DNA of 64,000 bases from Lumnitzera littorea (GCA_024138015.1 JAMXBB010000003.1:15544197-15608196), one strand, 5' to 3'. Counted from the stretch's first letter, positions 23,850-36,640 are shown. Program-made: numbers and translations. Notes: generated by a model not told the origin, from the letters alone.

Positions 23850-25250
23850 AACACATTACTTGAAAGGTTTAGGATGAAAAGAGGCAAACCATGTCTTAAA
23901 CACTAACCCTAAACACACACGAGAGAGGAGTGTCACAATGTGAGTACTTGAGTGAGTTTGTTCCTTAAAGGAGGCCTATCTTGAACATGGTACACGTGTC
24001 AAAATGATATTAGGCATTCATTTCATCATCCTTAAACATAGTTATTCCTTGCAAAACCCATTCGAGCCTTTTATGGATTTTTCTTAAAATTAACTTTTCG
24101 GAAACCACCCTACACTGGGGTAGTTAGGAGGATAGGGTCATTAATTTGGAGAAAAGCAGTAAACTAACTTGTGCTTGCTTTAGTTTTGTCAATTCATAAG
24201 AAAATATTGTCATAGATAATTTAATTTCTTTAGAATGAAGAAGAGCTTCAAATCATATACACCTCACTTAAGTTTACACACTCATTCAAACACCTTAGAC
24301 CCTTGGATTTTTCCTAAGCACACAATGCCATATACACTTATCCTAAGCTTATACTTTTTGAACTTATGGTTTTAGGGCTTCGAATCCCATCAAGCAAAAA
24401 TTCAACAAGGGAAGGTGATCGCCTTAAACAAAAAAGAGAGAGAAAAAAAGAAAAAAAAAAAAGAGAAAAAGAAGAGAAAAAAGAATAAAAAGAGAGAAGA
24501 AAGAAATAAGAAAAAAAAGGAGAAAAATTGAAAATATTAGCGAGGTGATCACCTTTAAAGATGAGTCAAATTGCCAATAAGCTTAAAATGCGAACTTGTG
24601 AAGGATATACAAAGGTTAAACATTTTAAATTCCCAAGCCCAAAAGCAAAGTCCTCACTTTATGATCTCATCCATTGTATCACCCTTGATGAAACTCTTTT
24701 GACTAAAGAAAATGACTTCTCTTAAGCAAAACTTGCTTATGAAACTAAGGTAATCCTATGTTTAGTTTCTCTTAGGTCCTTAACTTACAAACCTGGGATG
24801 GATTGTATATGATTTCCTCAAAATTGGCTAAGTACATTGATATTCATTTGCCCAAACTATTAACCAAAAGTCTTACATTGCAAACCTAGAAAAGACTTGA
24901 TTGATTGACCAAAGTGTACTATTTACAAGATAGGCTACAATTTTTGGAATCGATGCCAAGAATGAAAACAGACTTATGAGAGTGCAAGGAAGTCTACTTG
25001 CATTGAACATTTCAATTCATGGTATCTATCCCTTTAATGGAAAATTAAAGAACATTTGGGTGTTTTCTCAAAAACATGGCTGGTCATTTATCCCAAGCTT
25101 GAAATTAATGCTTTTAAAAAGTTCAAGAATCATGAATTATGCTCCAGGAAACAAGACTAAAAGAATGAGTGATCAATAGGCAAGGGGTAGGTCAATCCCT
25201 TATTTGTGATCTTTAGGGTCTTTGAGACTTTCTTACATGTTAGCAACACA
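23850..25250 (+). other. E2 noncoding block shared with E3
   Basis: Follows the same word order as 53,920-55,160 of E3: GAGTTTGTTCCTTAAAGGAG, ATATTAGGCATTCA, CTACACTGGGGTAGTTAGGA, GGTCATTAATTTGGAGA, AAATGAAGAAGAGC, and TTTTTGGAAT...AAGGAAGTCTAC. It contains a long purine tract at 24,426-24,540. No coding signal is consistent between the two copies. Confidence 0.7.
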
Positions 25251-25439
25251 ATTTTCCATCAAAGAGTGTTTTTTTTTTAATTTCTTGAAAAAAAGAAGAA
25301 AAAAGGAAAAAGTTTTCAAAAGAGAAACGAGATCTTTTTTTTAAGAGAGATTTCTTAAAAAGAAAAGTCAAAATTTTCAAAGAGTAATCAAAATCCTCTA
25401 ACTTAAGTCTTAGATCGCCTATTCATAGGAGCTCTATCC

Positions 25440-26060
25440 AATTACGTTTAGTATTGTTTACTCAAAGAAGTGCTGTCCTATCCTTAGTTTGATCACTTGC
25501 TCAATGGAGCGCCATCCAATCCTTTCTAGGATCACTTGCTCAAAGGAGCACTGTCTTATCCTTAATAGGGTTGCTTGCTTAGTGGAATGCCATCTAATCC
25601 TTTCTAAGATCGCTTGCTTAAAGGAGTATTATCCTATCTCTTGTTGGATCGCTTGCTCAATGGAGCGCTATCCAATCCATTTTATGATCGCTAGCTCAAA
25701 GAAGCACTGTCCTATTTTTAGATGGGTCGCTTGCTCAGTAGAGCACCATCCAATCCTTTATTGGAACACTTACTCAAAAGAGCGTTATCCTGTTCCTTTT
25801 TAAGATTACTTGCTCAAAGGAGCACTATCCTATTTATTCCTTTCTATGATCGCTTGCTCATGGGAGCGCAGCCCTATCTAGTCTTTTTCTATGATTGCTG
25901 GCTTATGGGAGCACTGTCTTATCTAGTCTTTTACTAGGATTGCTTGTTCAAAGGAGCCCTGTCTTATTCCATTTTGGATTGCTTGCTCAAATGAGCGTCG
26001 TCCAATCATTTAAAAGATTGCCTACTCATGAGAGCGTTATCTCATTTTGTCTTTAATAGA
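25440..26060 (+). repeat. 39-bp tandem array in E2 3' UTR (about 15 copies)
   Basis: Units of the type GATCRCTTGCTCAAAGGAGC followed by RCTGTCCTATCC and a T-rich end; starts at 25,491, 25,530, 25,569 and 25,608 give a 39-bp period, with later units stretched to about 45 bp. Each unit carries GCTC-N3/4-GAGC. Because 39 is a multiple of three, it produces an apparent ORF with a 13-residue repeat (25,489-25,803) that I do not regard as a gene. Confidence 0.9.
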
Positions 26061-26225
26061 ATGTCATCTTATCTTGTCTTCGAAAGATCTGTCCTTTCGA
26101 GCAATAAATCCTTAAAGGGATCTATCCTCTAAAGGATACCCGACCTTTCAAGTCAGGACCCAATTTATTTAACAATCAAAGTCTTTACCATGCCAACTCA
26201 AGCAAGGACCAAGCAAAAATGAGTA

Positions 26226-28270
26226 TGTTTCATACTCATTTTTAAGCGTTTTTTTTTTTTGGGGCCAGGTTAAAGAAAAAGAAAAAAAAAAAGAGAATTA
26301 AAAAATATAATAAAAAAATAAAGCGTCAAGTCGTATCGAGTTAAGTCGAGTCATTTAAGGTCAAATTGGATAATAGTGAATGTTTAATTTAATGAATTCT
26401 AAGTTGTTAAAGGACCAGGCTTCATTAAGATATTTTAGTTCAATCCAATATAAAGTGAATTTTTATCTTACAATGAGCTAAAATAGACTTAGGATTTATT
26501 AAATGAATTATTGAGCTAAATCAAGTTAGACTAAGTCGGGCCCAAAAATAGGAACCCTAAATCAAAATAGGATTTCTAGAATCTTTGATGAATCTTCAAT
26601 ATATCCAAAATTAGGTATGATTATATCTTTCGTATTTAAGATTTGTTGGGATTAAATCTATATCAAATAAAGATTTGATTATGTGACTTATAAATAAGAA
26701 TGGGATAGTAACGTTTTAGGAAGTTTTTCAATCACCCAAACTCCATAAACATGAACACTATACATCCCCACAATGTTCAACTCACACTTGCGTACAAAAC
26801 ATACAGCCGTTCCTCCTTCGCACTAATCACATGGCTGTCCCTTGCACTGACTCACACCTGGTTGCGCAGCACACGACCCTCACTTGACAATAACACATAT
26901 GTCATCACTCACACACTAACACAAAACACACATACACATACTCGATCACTCGCATGCTATCTCTTACTCACCAACACGTTCACATACGTACATTCGATCA
27001 CTCACACGCTGTTACTCACTCATTGACACGTTCACACACCCACATATTCGGTCACTAACATAGAACACACATACACACTTGGTCACTTGCACGCATGTCA
27101 CTCGTTGCACTCACGTACTACATGTCACACACGCACAAATCACATGTTCACATATATAACTTGGACAAGTTCAGCCGCATACACCATCACTACTACTGCA
27201 CACCAGTACGTCATACATTGGTGCCGCATATGATCAAATTTCACTGCTACCATATACGTACCGAGCGCGTTAATATAGATAATCACGACGATCAACACGA
27301 ACACGTCGATCACGTGCGACTCGATTTGTTGAGGTAATAAAAATTATTCTCTTTAATTATTTATTTCTTTTTCGGTTAAATAATTATTTATTTTACTAAT
27401 ATGTTATTTTAAGTGTAGGTTTTTTGTTATTTTTTAATTGTCATATCGTTTGATATATTTTTTTAGATAATTGTTAATTTTTTTTTGATAATTTAGTTAA
27501 ATTTCATTTTTGAAAAATCACATATTTTTTCTTTAAGATTCGTGTCTTAGTATATTTTGCATATAGGATTTAAGAAAGATATATTTTTTTGATACGTAGT
27601 GATTTTTTAAAATAATAATAAAAAATACTTACAAGAGTTTTTAAGAAGATTTAGTTAGTTAGGTTTTTTAAAGTAGATTTGTGAAATTAGATTTTTTTAA
27701 ATAATAATAAATGGTTAAAAAACATAAACCTAGCTCAATTTTCAAATAAAAAGAGTCCACCCACTAAATTTTTTCTAAAAGAGAGAAGTATGTTGGTTTA
27801 ATCTTAACTAGTAGGTACGTAAGCACCTTTAGGACAACCATATAATTTTTTTTTTCTTTTTCATGAAAATTCGTAATAAAAAATAATAATAAATCATTTT
27901 AGTTATATTTTTACATGTATGTACATATTTTAATATTTTTAGAAAAATTATGAAAAGGCCTATTAATTTTTTTTATTTTTACATGGTAATTTAGTCTTAA
28001 TAGGTTAGCTTTCAAACTTAGTTTTTTTCAGTTAATTTTCGGTTAATTTTCTAAAATTATTTTTAGAGAATCCACAAATTAGTGGTCGAAAAACCCTAAT
28101 TTCATTTTTTACCAGTTTAACTGGTTGGTGACTCTAATTTTTTAAATATATTTTTTCAAGACAATTTTTTAAAGAAAAAATGTTTCCTTAATTTAATGTC
28201 AAGTAATTTATATTAAAGGAGCTGGGCTTAATATAAGTTAAATTAATGAAAACAAAAATAGGCCTTGACA
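26226..28270 (+). repeat. E2 3' LTR (about 2045 bp)
   Basis: Aligns with 18,948-21,077, ending GGCCTTGACA. The first 20 bp are diverged (TGTTTCATACTCATTTTT against TGTAGATATCTCATTTTT), so the start is placed by alignment. TATA box at 26,689. The GTC-type pentamer array is shorter here. The adjoining AAAAATGAGTA is the likely polypurine tract. Confidence 0.85.
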
Positions 28271-28275
28271 GTTAT

Positions 28276-28660
28276 GACTTGGCCATTTGAGATGAACTTT
28301 ACCTTTTGATGCAGGCTTGAAGGTATGACCCCTACTGAATGTATCCAAGGTCTTCCCAATAACAAGTTGAAGGTCTTTGGGATGTGTAAGACTTGGAATT
28401 AGATGTTGAAAGTCTATAGGCCGATATCAATCGGTAAGTTGATCTCCTTTATAATTTCTCTTCTGGACCCGTCAAAAGCCTTGACTGTTGTTAAACTTGG
28501 CTTGATAGATTTAGGGTGATAAGAGGGCAGACATTTAATGATGATCTGTTGTCGATGAGGACTCTTGCTGTGATAATGTTGTTTACCCTCACTATTATGA
28601 ATAGAGGCTTAGTGTATTAATTATCTTCTCCGCCATGTCAGAGAAAGAAATTTGATCCAA
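28276..28660 (-). pseudogene. E1 protease, broken, active-site Gly replaced
   Basis: On the minus strand: VLIDNRSSLNVCPL (about 28,565-28,520), KAFDGSRREIIKEINLPIDI (about 28,480-28,420), then LLLGRPWIHSVGVIPSSLHQ (about 28,360-28,300). This is an aspartic protease of Ty3/gypsy type, which matures the Gag-Pol polyprotein. The catalytic Asp is present, but D-N-G-S reads D-N-R-S (AGA codon at 28,547-28,545), again a G-to-A change. E2 inserted directly after this domain. Confidence 0.85.
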
Positions 28661-29280
28661 GGTGAGGATTGAGTTGGTGACAGATCTTATTCTTTTAGCT
28701 GGTATTTCACAAGGGACTTTGACTTCCCTTGAACAACTGAATAAGGCTTCCCGATACGGTTCCAACACCATCAATAAACTTATGAGAGATATTCATGCAA
28801 GAGTCTTAGCGAGTTGATCCATTAATTTATACTCACTAGACTTGATTATTTTGGTGAAGATAGACAATCCTTCTTCATATTCAGTTGGTTTCATTGTTTG
28901 GCTTTTCCAGCACAATTTTCTTTTTCAGGTCCTCCATTGGGTTGTAAATTCTACCAGAGTGGGTAAGCTTTCTCACAAATGAGGTCGATTACCCTTGATT
29001 TACTGCTTAGTAGTTGAGAGGGGTAGTTTTATAATTTTCAAGGGCTAAAGGCTCATGAAAGGTGTATCTTTTGGTCTGTAGAATTTGCTTTTCCTCTTAT
29101 TTATAGAATCTCTAGACCTTGGGCTCTTAGTTAGAATCGATTATGTTGATGGCGGGATTTAAGTCGTCAAATATCATATTGATGATGGGCCCATGGTTAG
29201 GTAAGGGGTTTTTGTTGATGTTTGGAACTGGAGCCTTTATGAAGTCTAATTGGATCGTGCCTTTATCGATTAAATCATGA
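28661..29280 (-). pseudogene. E1 gag-protease linker
   Basis: Continuation of gag toward protease in broken frames. NHGPIINMIFDDLNPAINII at about 29,205-29,140 is the NHGP segment that precedes protease in Tat elements. Confidence 0.6.
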
Positions 29281-30647
29281 ATTTTATTTTTTAATCTTTA
29301 GCATGAGTTTATTGAATGGCCTACTTGCCTGTGATGATATTGATACCTTGCATTGGGATAAAAAACTCTTAGCCTGCACCTTTCATTGGGAGCCTCAAAA
29401 TGGAGCAAATTATTCTTTTTTAGTTTTTCAAGTATCTGATTGAGAGAAACGAGTATTTTGGTGAACTGCCTTAGGGCTTTATTGACTTGGCTTCTGAACT
29501 ATTGCTGAGCTAGCAAAGGATTCACCCTGAAAGAAACTTAGGCATTGGGCTTGGTATTTGAATTGACCATGTTGACAGTAGCTTCTTTAGGCTTGTTGGT
29601 AGTGGGTTTAGTAGAGGGTGGTCTTTTGTTTGATGGTTCTTGTAATTTACCGAAGGAGACGGGACCTTCAATCCGATACCCTACTACTACCACCTTTGCA
29701 AAACTAGAAGAGGCTTACTTAATCAGGTGAGAGAAATAGGGTTTCTTAAGAGTGTTGATAAAAGCTAAAGTCAGTTCTTTCTTGGTTATGGGGTTGGATA
29801 ACCTTGTAGCTAGGGACCTCTACCTTTGGGCATATTCTTTAAAAGATTCATTGTACCTCTTCCTTAAGGTGGTCAATTCCATCATGGTTGGTGCCACCGC
29901 AATATTGAACTTATATTGCTTATAAAATGCCCTAGCAGCTTTTCCTATGTTTTTACCTGATTCAAGTCCAATTGGATGTACCAAGTCAAAGCAAGGCCCG
30001 TTAGGTTGTCTTGAAAGGTTTGGACTATGAGCTGGTGATATTGCACATATTTGCCCATCTTTGCCCATCTTTCGTACATACAGCCTAGTGTATAGTTTAG
30101 TGCATCTAATCCCATTATACTTCTCAAAGTCAGGTATTTTAAATTTTTTTGGAAAGCTTCCATAGGTATAAGTAGAGAAGTTTGTAATACCAGCTTGCTT
30201 GAAACTGTTGTACCCTTCGAGCATTTTCATTTTCTTAGTGATTTGTTGGGTCAATCGCCTCTTAAGCGTTTTCAATCTATCCTGATTGCCTTTAGACTTT
30301 GGGTTGATTGGAAACGAGTAAGTGTTTGGCTCAAAAGTCGGGTTAACCTTTGAATAGACCCCTTCTATCTTAAAACATTCAAAAGTTTGGTTGACTTTAG
30401 GGTAAGCTTCTTCTACCTTAAGAGGTGGGGCTTCAACATTCTTTCCATATCGAGCATTGGAGTTTTCTTCATTTGATGGAGTTGTGGACTTGAGTAAGGC
30501 AATGCTGTCAGCAAGGAAGCTTAGTTAATCTGCAATCTTCTCTATTGTTTGCTCCAAAGAGCAAAACCTCAGCTCGGTAGGATCAACAATTTCGAGGTTG
30601 ACATTGCTGTTGTTAGTGTTGATGTTGTCGTTTCCTTGGCTAGCCAT
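29281..30647 (-). pseudogene. E1 gag, broken
   Basis: Start MASQGND at 30,647. An early in-frame TAA after IEKIAD (30,527-30,525) sits where a CAA (Gln) is likely, a C-to-T change. Then LEGYNSFKQAG and PKKFKIPDFEKYNGI (about 30,215-30,105). The next block lies in another frame, YHQLIVQTFQDNLTGLALTW (about 30,040-29,980), and the first frame resumes with FYKQYKFNIAVAPTMMEL and YNESFKEYAQR (29,925-29,820). A zinc-finger-like RYQYHHRQVGHSINSC with LKNKIHDLIDKGTIQ closes it (about 29,355-29,235). Gag forms the particle that packages the RNA. At least two frameshifts and one stop make this copy dead. Confidence 0.85.
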
Positions 30648-30999
30648 TTTAGTTTGTGAGCAAGTTTTGATAGGACTTATCTGGAAGGTTTGATGCTTGG
30701 GAGCTATCTTAGCAGCTGAGTTTAAGATCACTTCTCAACAAGTTAGCATATGAATATTTTTTCAAATGAAACGAATGAAAAATAGGAATATGAAAATATA
30801 TGGCACATAGATGCAGAGAAATAGAACTGACAAATAGCTAGCAAGATGGCAATTTTTATTTTGTAACTTTTGGAGTTCCCTTTTATATTATTTGAAAAAG
30901 AAAATACATTTGTTTCACAAGAAGAGTATTCCTATCTCTAAATGTTCTTTTGGTGTTTGGTAGGTGTTCCCTTTTTTTGCTTACTGGGTTTTGTTGGTG

Positions 31000-32450
31000 C
31001 TTCCTACCTCTTTTTTCGGATTGTGCTCTTTTGCTTCTTTAAGTTCTTTAAGCCTTTTCCGGGTTATTCTCAATTGATGTTCTAAGGCTTGAAAACGTTT
31101 CCTTGATTCTCGAAAGAGATTTTCCTACATGTCCAACTCTTCATAGATTACTTTTATATGGGCTTGTACTTGGTCCATGTAGGTCTTGATTTTAGGATCT
31201 AGTTTAGCTGGTGCAAGTGCGATGATCTCTGGTGCTCGATACTGGATCTCCTCAGCCTTATGAAGCTGATCGTATAGATATTCTTTAGTGACCCTATGCT
31301 TATCTACTTCTCCTAGCTATTCTTCAAAATCGATATTAAGGTTGACAGTTCTCATTTCCCACAATTGTTTGTGGCCTAGAGTTTGGACATCTTTTGTGAT
31401 AGTGGAATATAAAGGTCCTCGTAATCTAAGGTCATAATATCCAGTAGAGGCCTGTAGACTATATCTTGAATTCCCCCAAATTTTTTGATCAATTGTTAAG
31501 GCAATAGCTTGTGCACAATTTCATCCCGATTAGGGGTATTGCTTGATAATTTTTGTAGACTAAAATTACCTTTTTGAAGTTGCTTCATCTTGCTGTTCAT
31601 AAGATATTAGCGACTAAGAAATTTCGTAATACTTTTATCCAACAGTAAGTAGATCTTTCTTTTGGGAGATGGACCTTATCAATAAAAAAGTCAATCAAAT
31701 CAATATTATGAGTGAATTCTCTACGGATCAGATCAAGCCCATAACACTTCATGTAGCTCACAAACCATACTGTCAGTAATGCTATGCTAATCTTTATTGT
31801 GCCTTTGTTTTTTTCTTTCAAAATGTTGAGACTTTTGATTTGTTTTGCGAGGAGTGCCGGGACATATGGTTTGCCTTCAAGAAATTGGCCCACTAATTTA
31901 GCGAACTTGAAATGGATGAGGAACTTTTCATTAGGGAATATGAGAGTCTCGAATACAACTAGGATAAAGGCTTTTATTTTGTTTTGTCTCTAATCTTCAA
32001 GATTGCCATAGAAGATGCCCCGTTAGATTTACGCTCAATGGCAAACCAGGCTTTTAAGTTTTCCAATTTATGTAGTTCCCATTACAGCTTCTGAGGGCTT
32101 TGTTCACTTTGGCTTTTCTTATCCCTAAGAATCTTGAAAAGGCATTCGCTGGATCAATTTCTAAATTTAGGGTATATATATTTTCTAAGGAAGGGGCTTA
32201 AAGTTGTTGGGTGTACTCTTCAAGTATTGAACTAATTAGGTGAGGCCTAACTTAAAAAGCTAAGCTCCCAGAAGTTGGTCAAGGCCCTAATTAAATTAAT
32301 CTCTATTTTGACCTTAGGAGGTAGTAAAATGGGCTTGATTTTGCTAATGATAGTCTCTTATTCCCTTGAATTGAAGTGTGGAAGCTATTGGTCTAGGATA
32401 GACTAGGGGTTGATGGGTTTGTCAACGTGTTTTTCCTTAAAGTGGACGGA
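31000..32450 (-). pseudogene. E1 extra upstream ORF (Ogre-type ORF1), broken
   Basis: Between the PBS and gag is about 1.8 kb with coding remains on the minus strand. The clearest is 31,893-31,597: MGQFLEGKPYVPALLAKQIK, NKGTIKISIALLTVWFVSYM, then LIRREFTHNIDLIDFFIDKV. The P.LLA..I.SLN...KK..G.I.....LL.VWF order resembles the plant transposase-like/DUF7745-type ORF1 found upstream of gag in Ogre and relatives. The part near 31,330-31,040 is rich in charged residues and may be the C-terminal coiled coil. Its function in the family is not known. Confidence 0.6.
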
Positions 32451-33060
32451 GTTGCATGAATAGGCCACTTCTTAATTTGAATTACAAAGAAAAAAATAAT
32501 ATGTTATAAGATTGATCGACCATTATTTATAGTAAAAAAAACCTATTTACAACGATTCTATGTTTACAACATGTTAAAATTACAAGGGAAATTAAGGAAA
32601 CTCCAAGCCATGATATATTTTAATTCCCATCTTACTTGATTATTTGTCGATTCTAGATGTCGTAAATGTATAAAGGGTGGGTTCTAAAGGTCCTTAAGCT
32701 TATGCGACCTCACTTATTAAAGAACACTTTTATTGGTTACATTAAGCTTAAGTTGGGGTGGCTTAATTAACCCCAAGTGGTGGTTATACTACAGTACCTG
32801 GAACCTACATAATGCCCCCACCCCATCTTAGGTTCCTAATGTGGTCCGAGTTTGATTGTTTCTATCATACGCTTGTAGTACATAAAATAAATTCTTGCCC
32901 CAAAAAGTTAAACAATTAAAACTAAACCTGCAATGAACGTTATTACATTATGGTACCAATAATAATGAATAAATAAATAAATTTCACTTAGTAAGGTGAT
33001 TTTTTTTTTTTAAGATTAAGACTAAATTTGGAAAGTTGAATGGCTAAACATCTTAACATC
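32451..33060 (-). other. E1 leader between PBS and ORF1
   Basis: Non-coding. It includes a block around 32,770-32,880 that resembles the E2/E3 leader (ATTAGGAACCTAAG, CATTATGTAGGTTCC on the minus strand). Confidence 0.5.
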
Positions 33061-33079
33061 CTCAGTGGAGTCGCCAAGT
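33061..33079 (-). other. E1 primer binding site
   Basis: On the minus strand ACTTGGCGACTCCACTGAG lies immediately after the 5' LTR end. It is the tRNA-Arg-type PBS typical of Ogre/Tat elements and is better preserved than the E2 and E3 sites. Confidence 0.85.
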
Positions 33080-34249
33080 TGTTGAGCATGGTTTTTTTCT
33101 TTTTCGATTTTATAAATCATTCTTCTTTAAATCAATCAATATTAAACTCTACCCACTTAATATTGACTCTCGACTAAGGTTTAAAGAAAACTGGTTCTTT
33201 TATTTTTTAAAAACATTTTGGAGTCTCCACCAGATTGGAGTCATGAAAGAGAGTTAAATTATAACCAATTGGGTGGATTAGTTATAATTTAGCTATTGGT
33301 CTTTTCGATAAAATCAATTTTGTAAACGATTTCAAGAAAAAAAAAAGGGTTTGGGAGTTAGGTGTTTTAAACCCTTATAGTTACTATCGACTTTCTAATT
33401 TTAGGTTTAATCTTAAAAATCACCTTTAAAAAATAACTACTCTATAAAACGAAACTGAATTATTGGTTAATGAATTGAATAATTTAAAGTAAAAATGGGT
33501 CTTTTTCGTTTTTTACTATTACTTAATAGGTACCTATGTATTCACTATTCGGAATCAGACTTACGTAGTTCTTTTAGTGAAAATATAGATGTGTTAGGTT
33601 GATTTTACTTTAAGAAAACGGTCGGGTTTATGTTTTTACACATTTTAATTTATTTAAGGAAAATTTCTCAAAGGATCTTAAATTGGATTTTATTTGTAGA
33701 AAGTTCTAAGAAAAGGTCGTAATTTGGAAAAGGGATTGGTTACTTTTGTTTATTTTGGAAAATTGATTTTCTATGTGATAACGTGATTTTTATTTTCTAA
33801 TCTACTTATTTTTCTATTTTATTATTATTATTATAATTATTATTTTATTCTATCTAGAAAAGTAAATAAAATAAGACTAGGCTTCTTTCCTTTTCTTTTC
33901 CTTTCTTCTTTTCTTTTCTTTTTTTTTTTGATTTTGGTTTTGTTCTTTTTTTCTTCTTCTTACATTTACAAATACATGAGTACCAAATTAAATAAAATAA
34001 AAAAATAAAAATAAAAAGGAGTAGCAAACTAGGTCGACTTTGGTCGGCTCAGGTCAGTTCGGGTCGGCTCAAAACGTCAAATGGAAGTTTTGAATCTAGG
34101 TTTTCTTAGTGTGAGGAATCCGATGGTGATACCATTATAGAAGGCGATATTCCTAGAGAGAGAAAATTCATAGAGAGAAGAAGTGTAGTGTGTGTGCTCC
34201 TTAGAGGGATTCTTGTGATTGTGTGCTTTGGAAGTAAAAAACAAACTCT

Positions 34250-34257
34250 TATTTATA
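34250..34257 (-). promoter_or_regulatory. TATA box of E1 5' LTR
   Basis: TATAAATA on the minus strand at the same alignment position as 12,199-12,206. The E4 insertion now lies about 180 bp upstream of it, so the U3 that once drove E1 has been separated from its core promoter. Confidence 0.7.
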
Positions 34258-35249
34258 TCGTAAGTACAAGGATTAAGCTAGGAAGGTTAGGAAAATTGAA
34301 TTAAATCGTCAAAATTCATTAATGGGTTTTAACCTGAAAAATTAATTTTTTTTCCATTTTTGAGCTCAATTTTAATTGCATAAATGACTGAATTTGGATG
34401 GGTTTTTGTGTGAATTCAAAAATAGGCCATGCGTATTGTTGAGCCTGATTTTTCAGTTTCTTTTTATTTAAAATTAATTTCCCCATTTCTGATTAATACT
34501 AAACCTTAATCCATTTAATGTTAATCCTCAACTAAAGAAATTGGAAATTTTTGATTTCTTAAAAAATTTTGGAGTTACCACTCGACCGAAGTCGGGAAAA
34601 GAAAAGAAACCGTGACCAATTGGGTGGATTGATTACGATTTGGTTACCGGTCTTTGATTTCAATTTGAATGAAGAACTAGAGGGTTTCGAGTTCGAGGGT
34701 TAACGTATTAAACCCCAATGGGTACTACTATCTATTTACTGAAATTAGGATTATTCTTCTAATTATAATATTTAATAAATAAATAAATAAAAAATTAAAA
34801 GAAAAAGAACTTAAGTTTCTATATATTTTATCGTTGCTCCGAAGGTGCCTATATATCTATTAGCCGGGATCGGACAATCGTAATTCTTTCCAAAAATCTT
34901 TAGTGTGTTGATTGATTTTAATTTTGAAAATTGCCCAAGTTTATATTTTTAATTTATTTAGTTCATTTTAAAAAATCTAAAGGATCCTAACTCTTGAGTG
35001 TTGTTTTTTTATAAAAATTCTCTAAAAATCCTATTTTCTAGAAAGGTCTTTTATTAATTTTTATTTAAAGAAAAAGGACTTTCTATATGATTAATCCTAA
35101 CAACTTAATGCTAAAAGGCCCTAAACTAATATATATACATATATATGAATATATCATGTTATGAACCTAACTGGCTAACTAATAGAATAATAGTGTGATA
35201 ATAAAGGCAACAATAACTACTTAAAGAAATAAAAACTTAAAGAAGACCA

Positions 35250-36640
35250 TACCTGAACTTGGTTTCGACCGTAGTGTAGATTTGGTGCTGATTGGAAACT
35301 GGATAACAGCTCTAAAGTCCATATACAAATCAAGCTCCAACAAGTAATAGACCCGAGCTACTAGCCTAGAGCAGTAGTCTAGAGTACTATTAGGTCGAGT
35401 ATCTCCTTACATGAGTTGACCAAAGCTCCACACGAATCGAGTACCTGCAATTTTAATAGTCAATGCCTAACAACTCTTAAACATGAAGACCGAGCCATCC
35501 CCAACCAGCCTCGTGCAGCTCATTGAAGAACTAAGCTTCTAATTTGAATGTAACATCAACTCCTGGAATACGATCAACAGCTATCACCAAGCTAAGCATA
35601 AGTAAACAACAGCTTATTTAGACAAATTGCAGGAGCTATGGCACATCAAAATATCAGCAACTTGTACAACAAAGCAATCGAGTTGAGCTTCTTGTACAAG
35701 CGGTGACCATCAATGTAGTAAGCGAGCTAAATTCGTACAGTTCAGTTGGCGAACCGTGGAGTTAGGAGAAGGGAATTGTGTTCAAATGCTTGCTAGCTTT
35801 GGAGTTGTGGTTGCGACTTGCCATTCTGTTTAGAGCGTGTGGACATTGGAAGAACAGTGGTAGTCGGTGCTGTTGTATGGTTCGGTCATGGAGTGTTGCG
35901 AGTGGTGTTTGGTTAGAGATTTGTCCAGACGTTGCAAGGAATAGTGGTTGTCTTGGGGATGGTCAGTTTTGTAGTGTGGCCTGGACAAGGGATGTGTGTC
36001 TAATTTGTTCATGTTGTATGAAGTTGCGGCTTGAACTGGCGATCAAGCACGAGTGTTGCAATTTGGTCAGAGGGGCTTCGGATAGCGGCTGATTGTTGAC
36101 TTGTGTGATCCGCAGTACAGTTTGTAGAGATTGTTTAGTGGTGTGATGTGGCTAGGAAGCTACAGTGGTGATCGTATAGTGGAGAATGTGAAGCTTGTTT
36201 AGTGTTCGTGGATGCTTGGTTGAGCAGCGTGTAGATTAGTGAGGTGAAGTACATGTGCTCTGGCTATGTGAGTTCGTGATAGCAGTAAAGGGGTGATGAA
36301 TGGCAACAGTGTAGATGTGTTGTTGGCTATAGTGCTCGTGAATGTTGATCATACTTGGTGCTGTTGTACTGTTCAGTGCGCTATTTGACAAGTATAGCTT
36401 GGTCTCAGTCACGACTGCTACTATTTGTGTATGCATGGGTGCTAGAGTTGCAATCGTGTTGCTGTTGATGTTGGCGATGATGAAGTGTAGCTGCTGCAAG
36501 GTTGAGTACTTCACAATGTTGATCGACGGATGGATGTCGCAGTACTGCTATTGTTCAATGTTGCGTCAGTGGTTAAATGAGGATCTTCGGTGATTAGAGA
36601 TTAAATGCAGCATTGGGTTATGTTGGAGCTGAAAAAAACT
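35250..36640 (-). other. GC-richer 1.4-kb interior of E4 LTR, with splice-like sites
   Basis: Lies downstream of the TATA box in the transcribed (R/U5) part. On the minus strand it has an acceptor-like AAAATTGCAG|GTACTC (about 35,450-35,440) and a donor-like AAGTTCAG|GTATGG (about 35,260-35,247). Open frames on both strands (36,514-36,236 minus; 35,778-36,092 plus) match nothing I know and are biased by CAACA/TTGTTG-rich composition. It could be family-specific LTR sequence or a captured host segment. Confidence 0.45.

Larger units (their letters stand above)
18948..28270 (+). mobile_element. E2: 9.3-kb non-autonomous Tat-like LTR retrotransposon nested in E1 pol
   Basis: Plus-strand element with LTRs 18,948-21,077 and 26,226-28,270 and a perfect 5-bp target duplication GTTAT (18,943-18,947 and 28,271-28,275). 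It has a PBS, a gag scrap with a zinc-finger-like motif, a long untranslated region shared with E3, a tandem array and a polypurine tract. It has no protease, RT, RNase H or integrase, so it needed another element's proteins. Its structure resembles plant TR-GAG-type non-autonomous elements. E2 is younger than E1, which it interrupts. Confidence 0.9.

Noticed and set aside
25489..25937. Repeat protein of 13-residue units
   Set aside because: The period of 39 bp is a multiple of three, so the tandem array stays open by chance; there is no codon-level conservation.
35778..36514. Two frames of about 100 codons on opposite strands inside E4
   Set aside because: Opposing frames in biased CAACA/TTGTTG sequence, no known domain.
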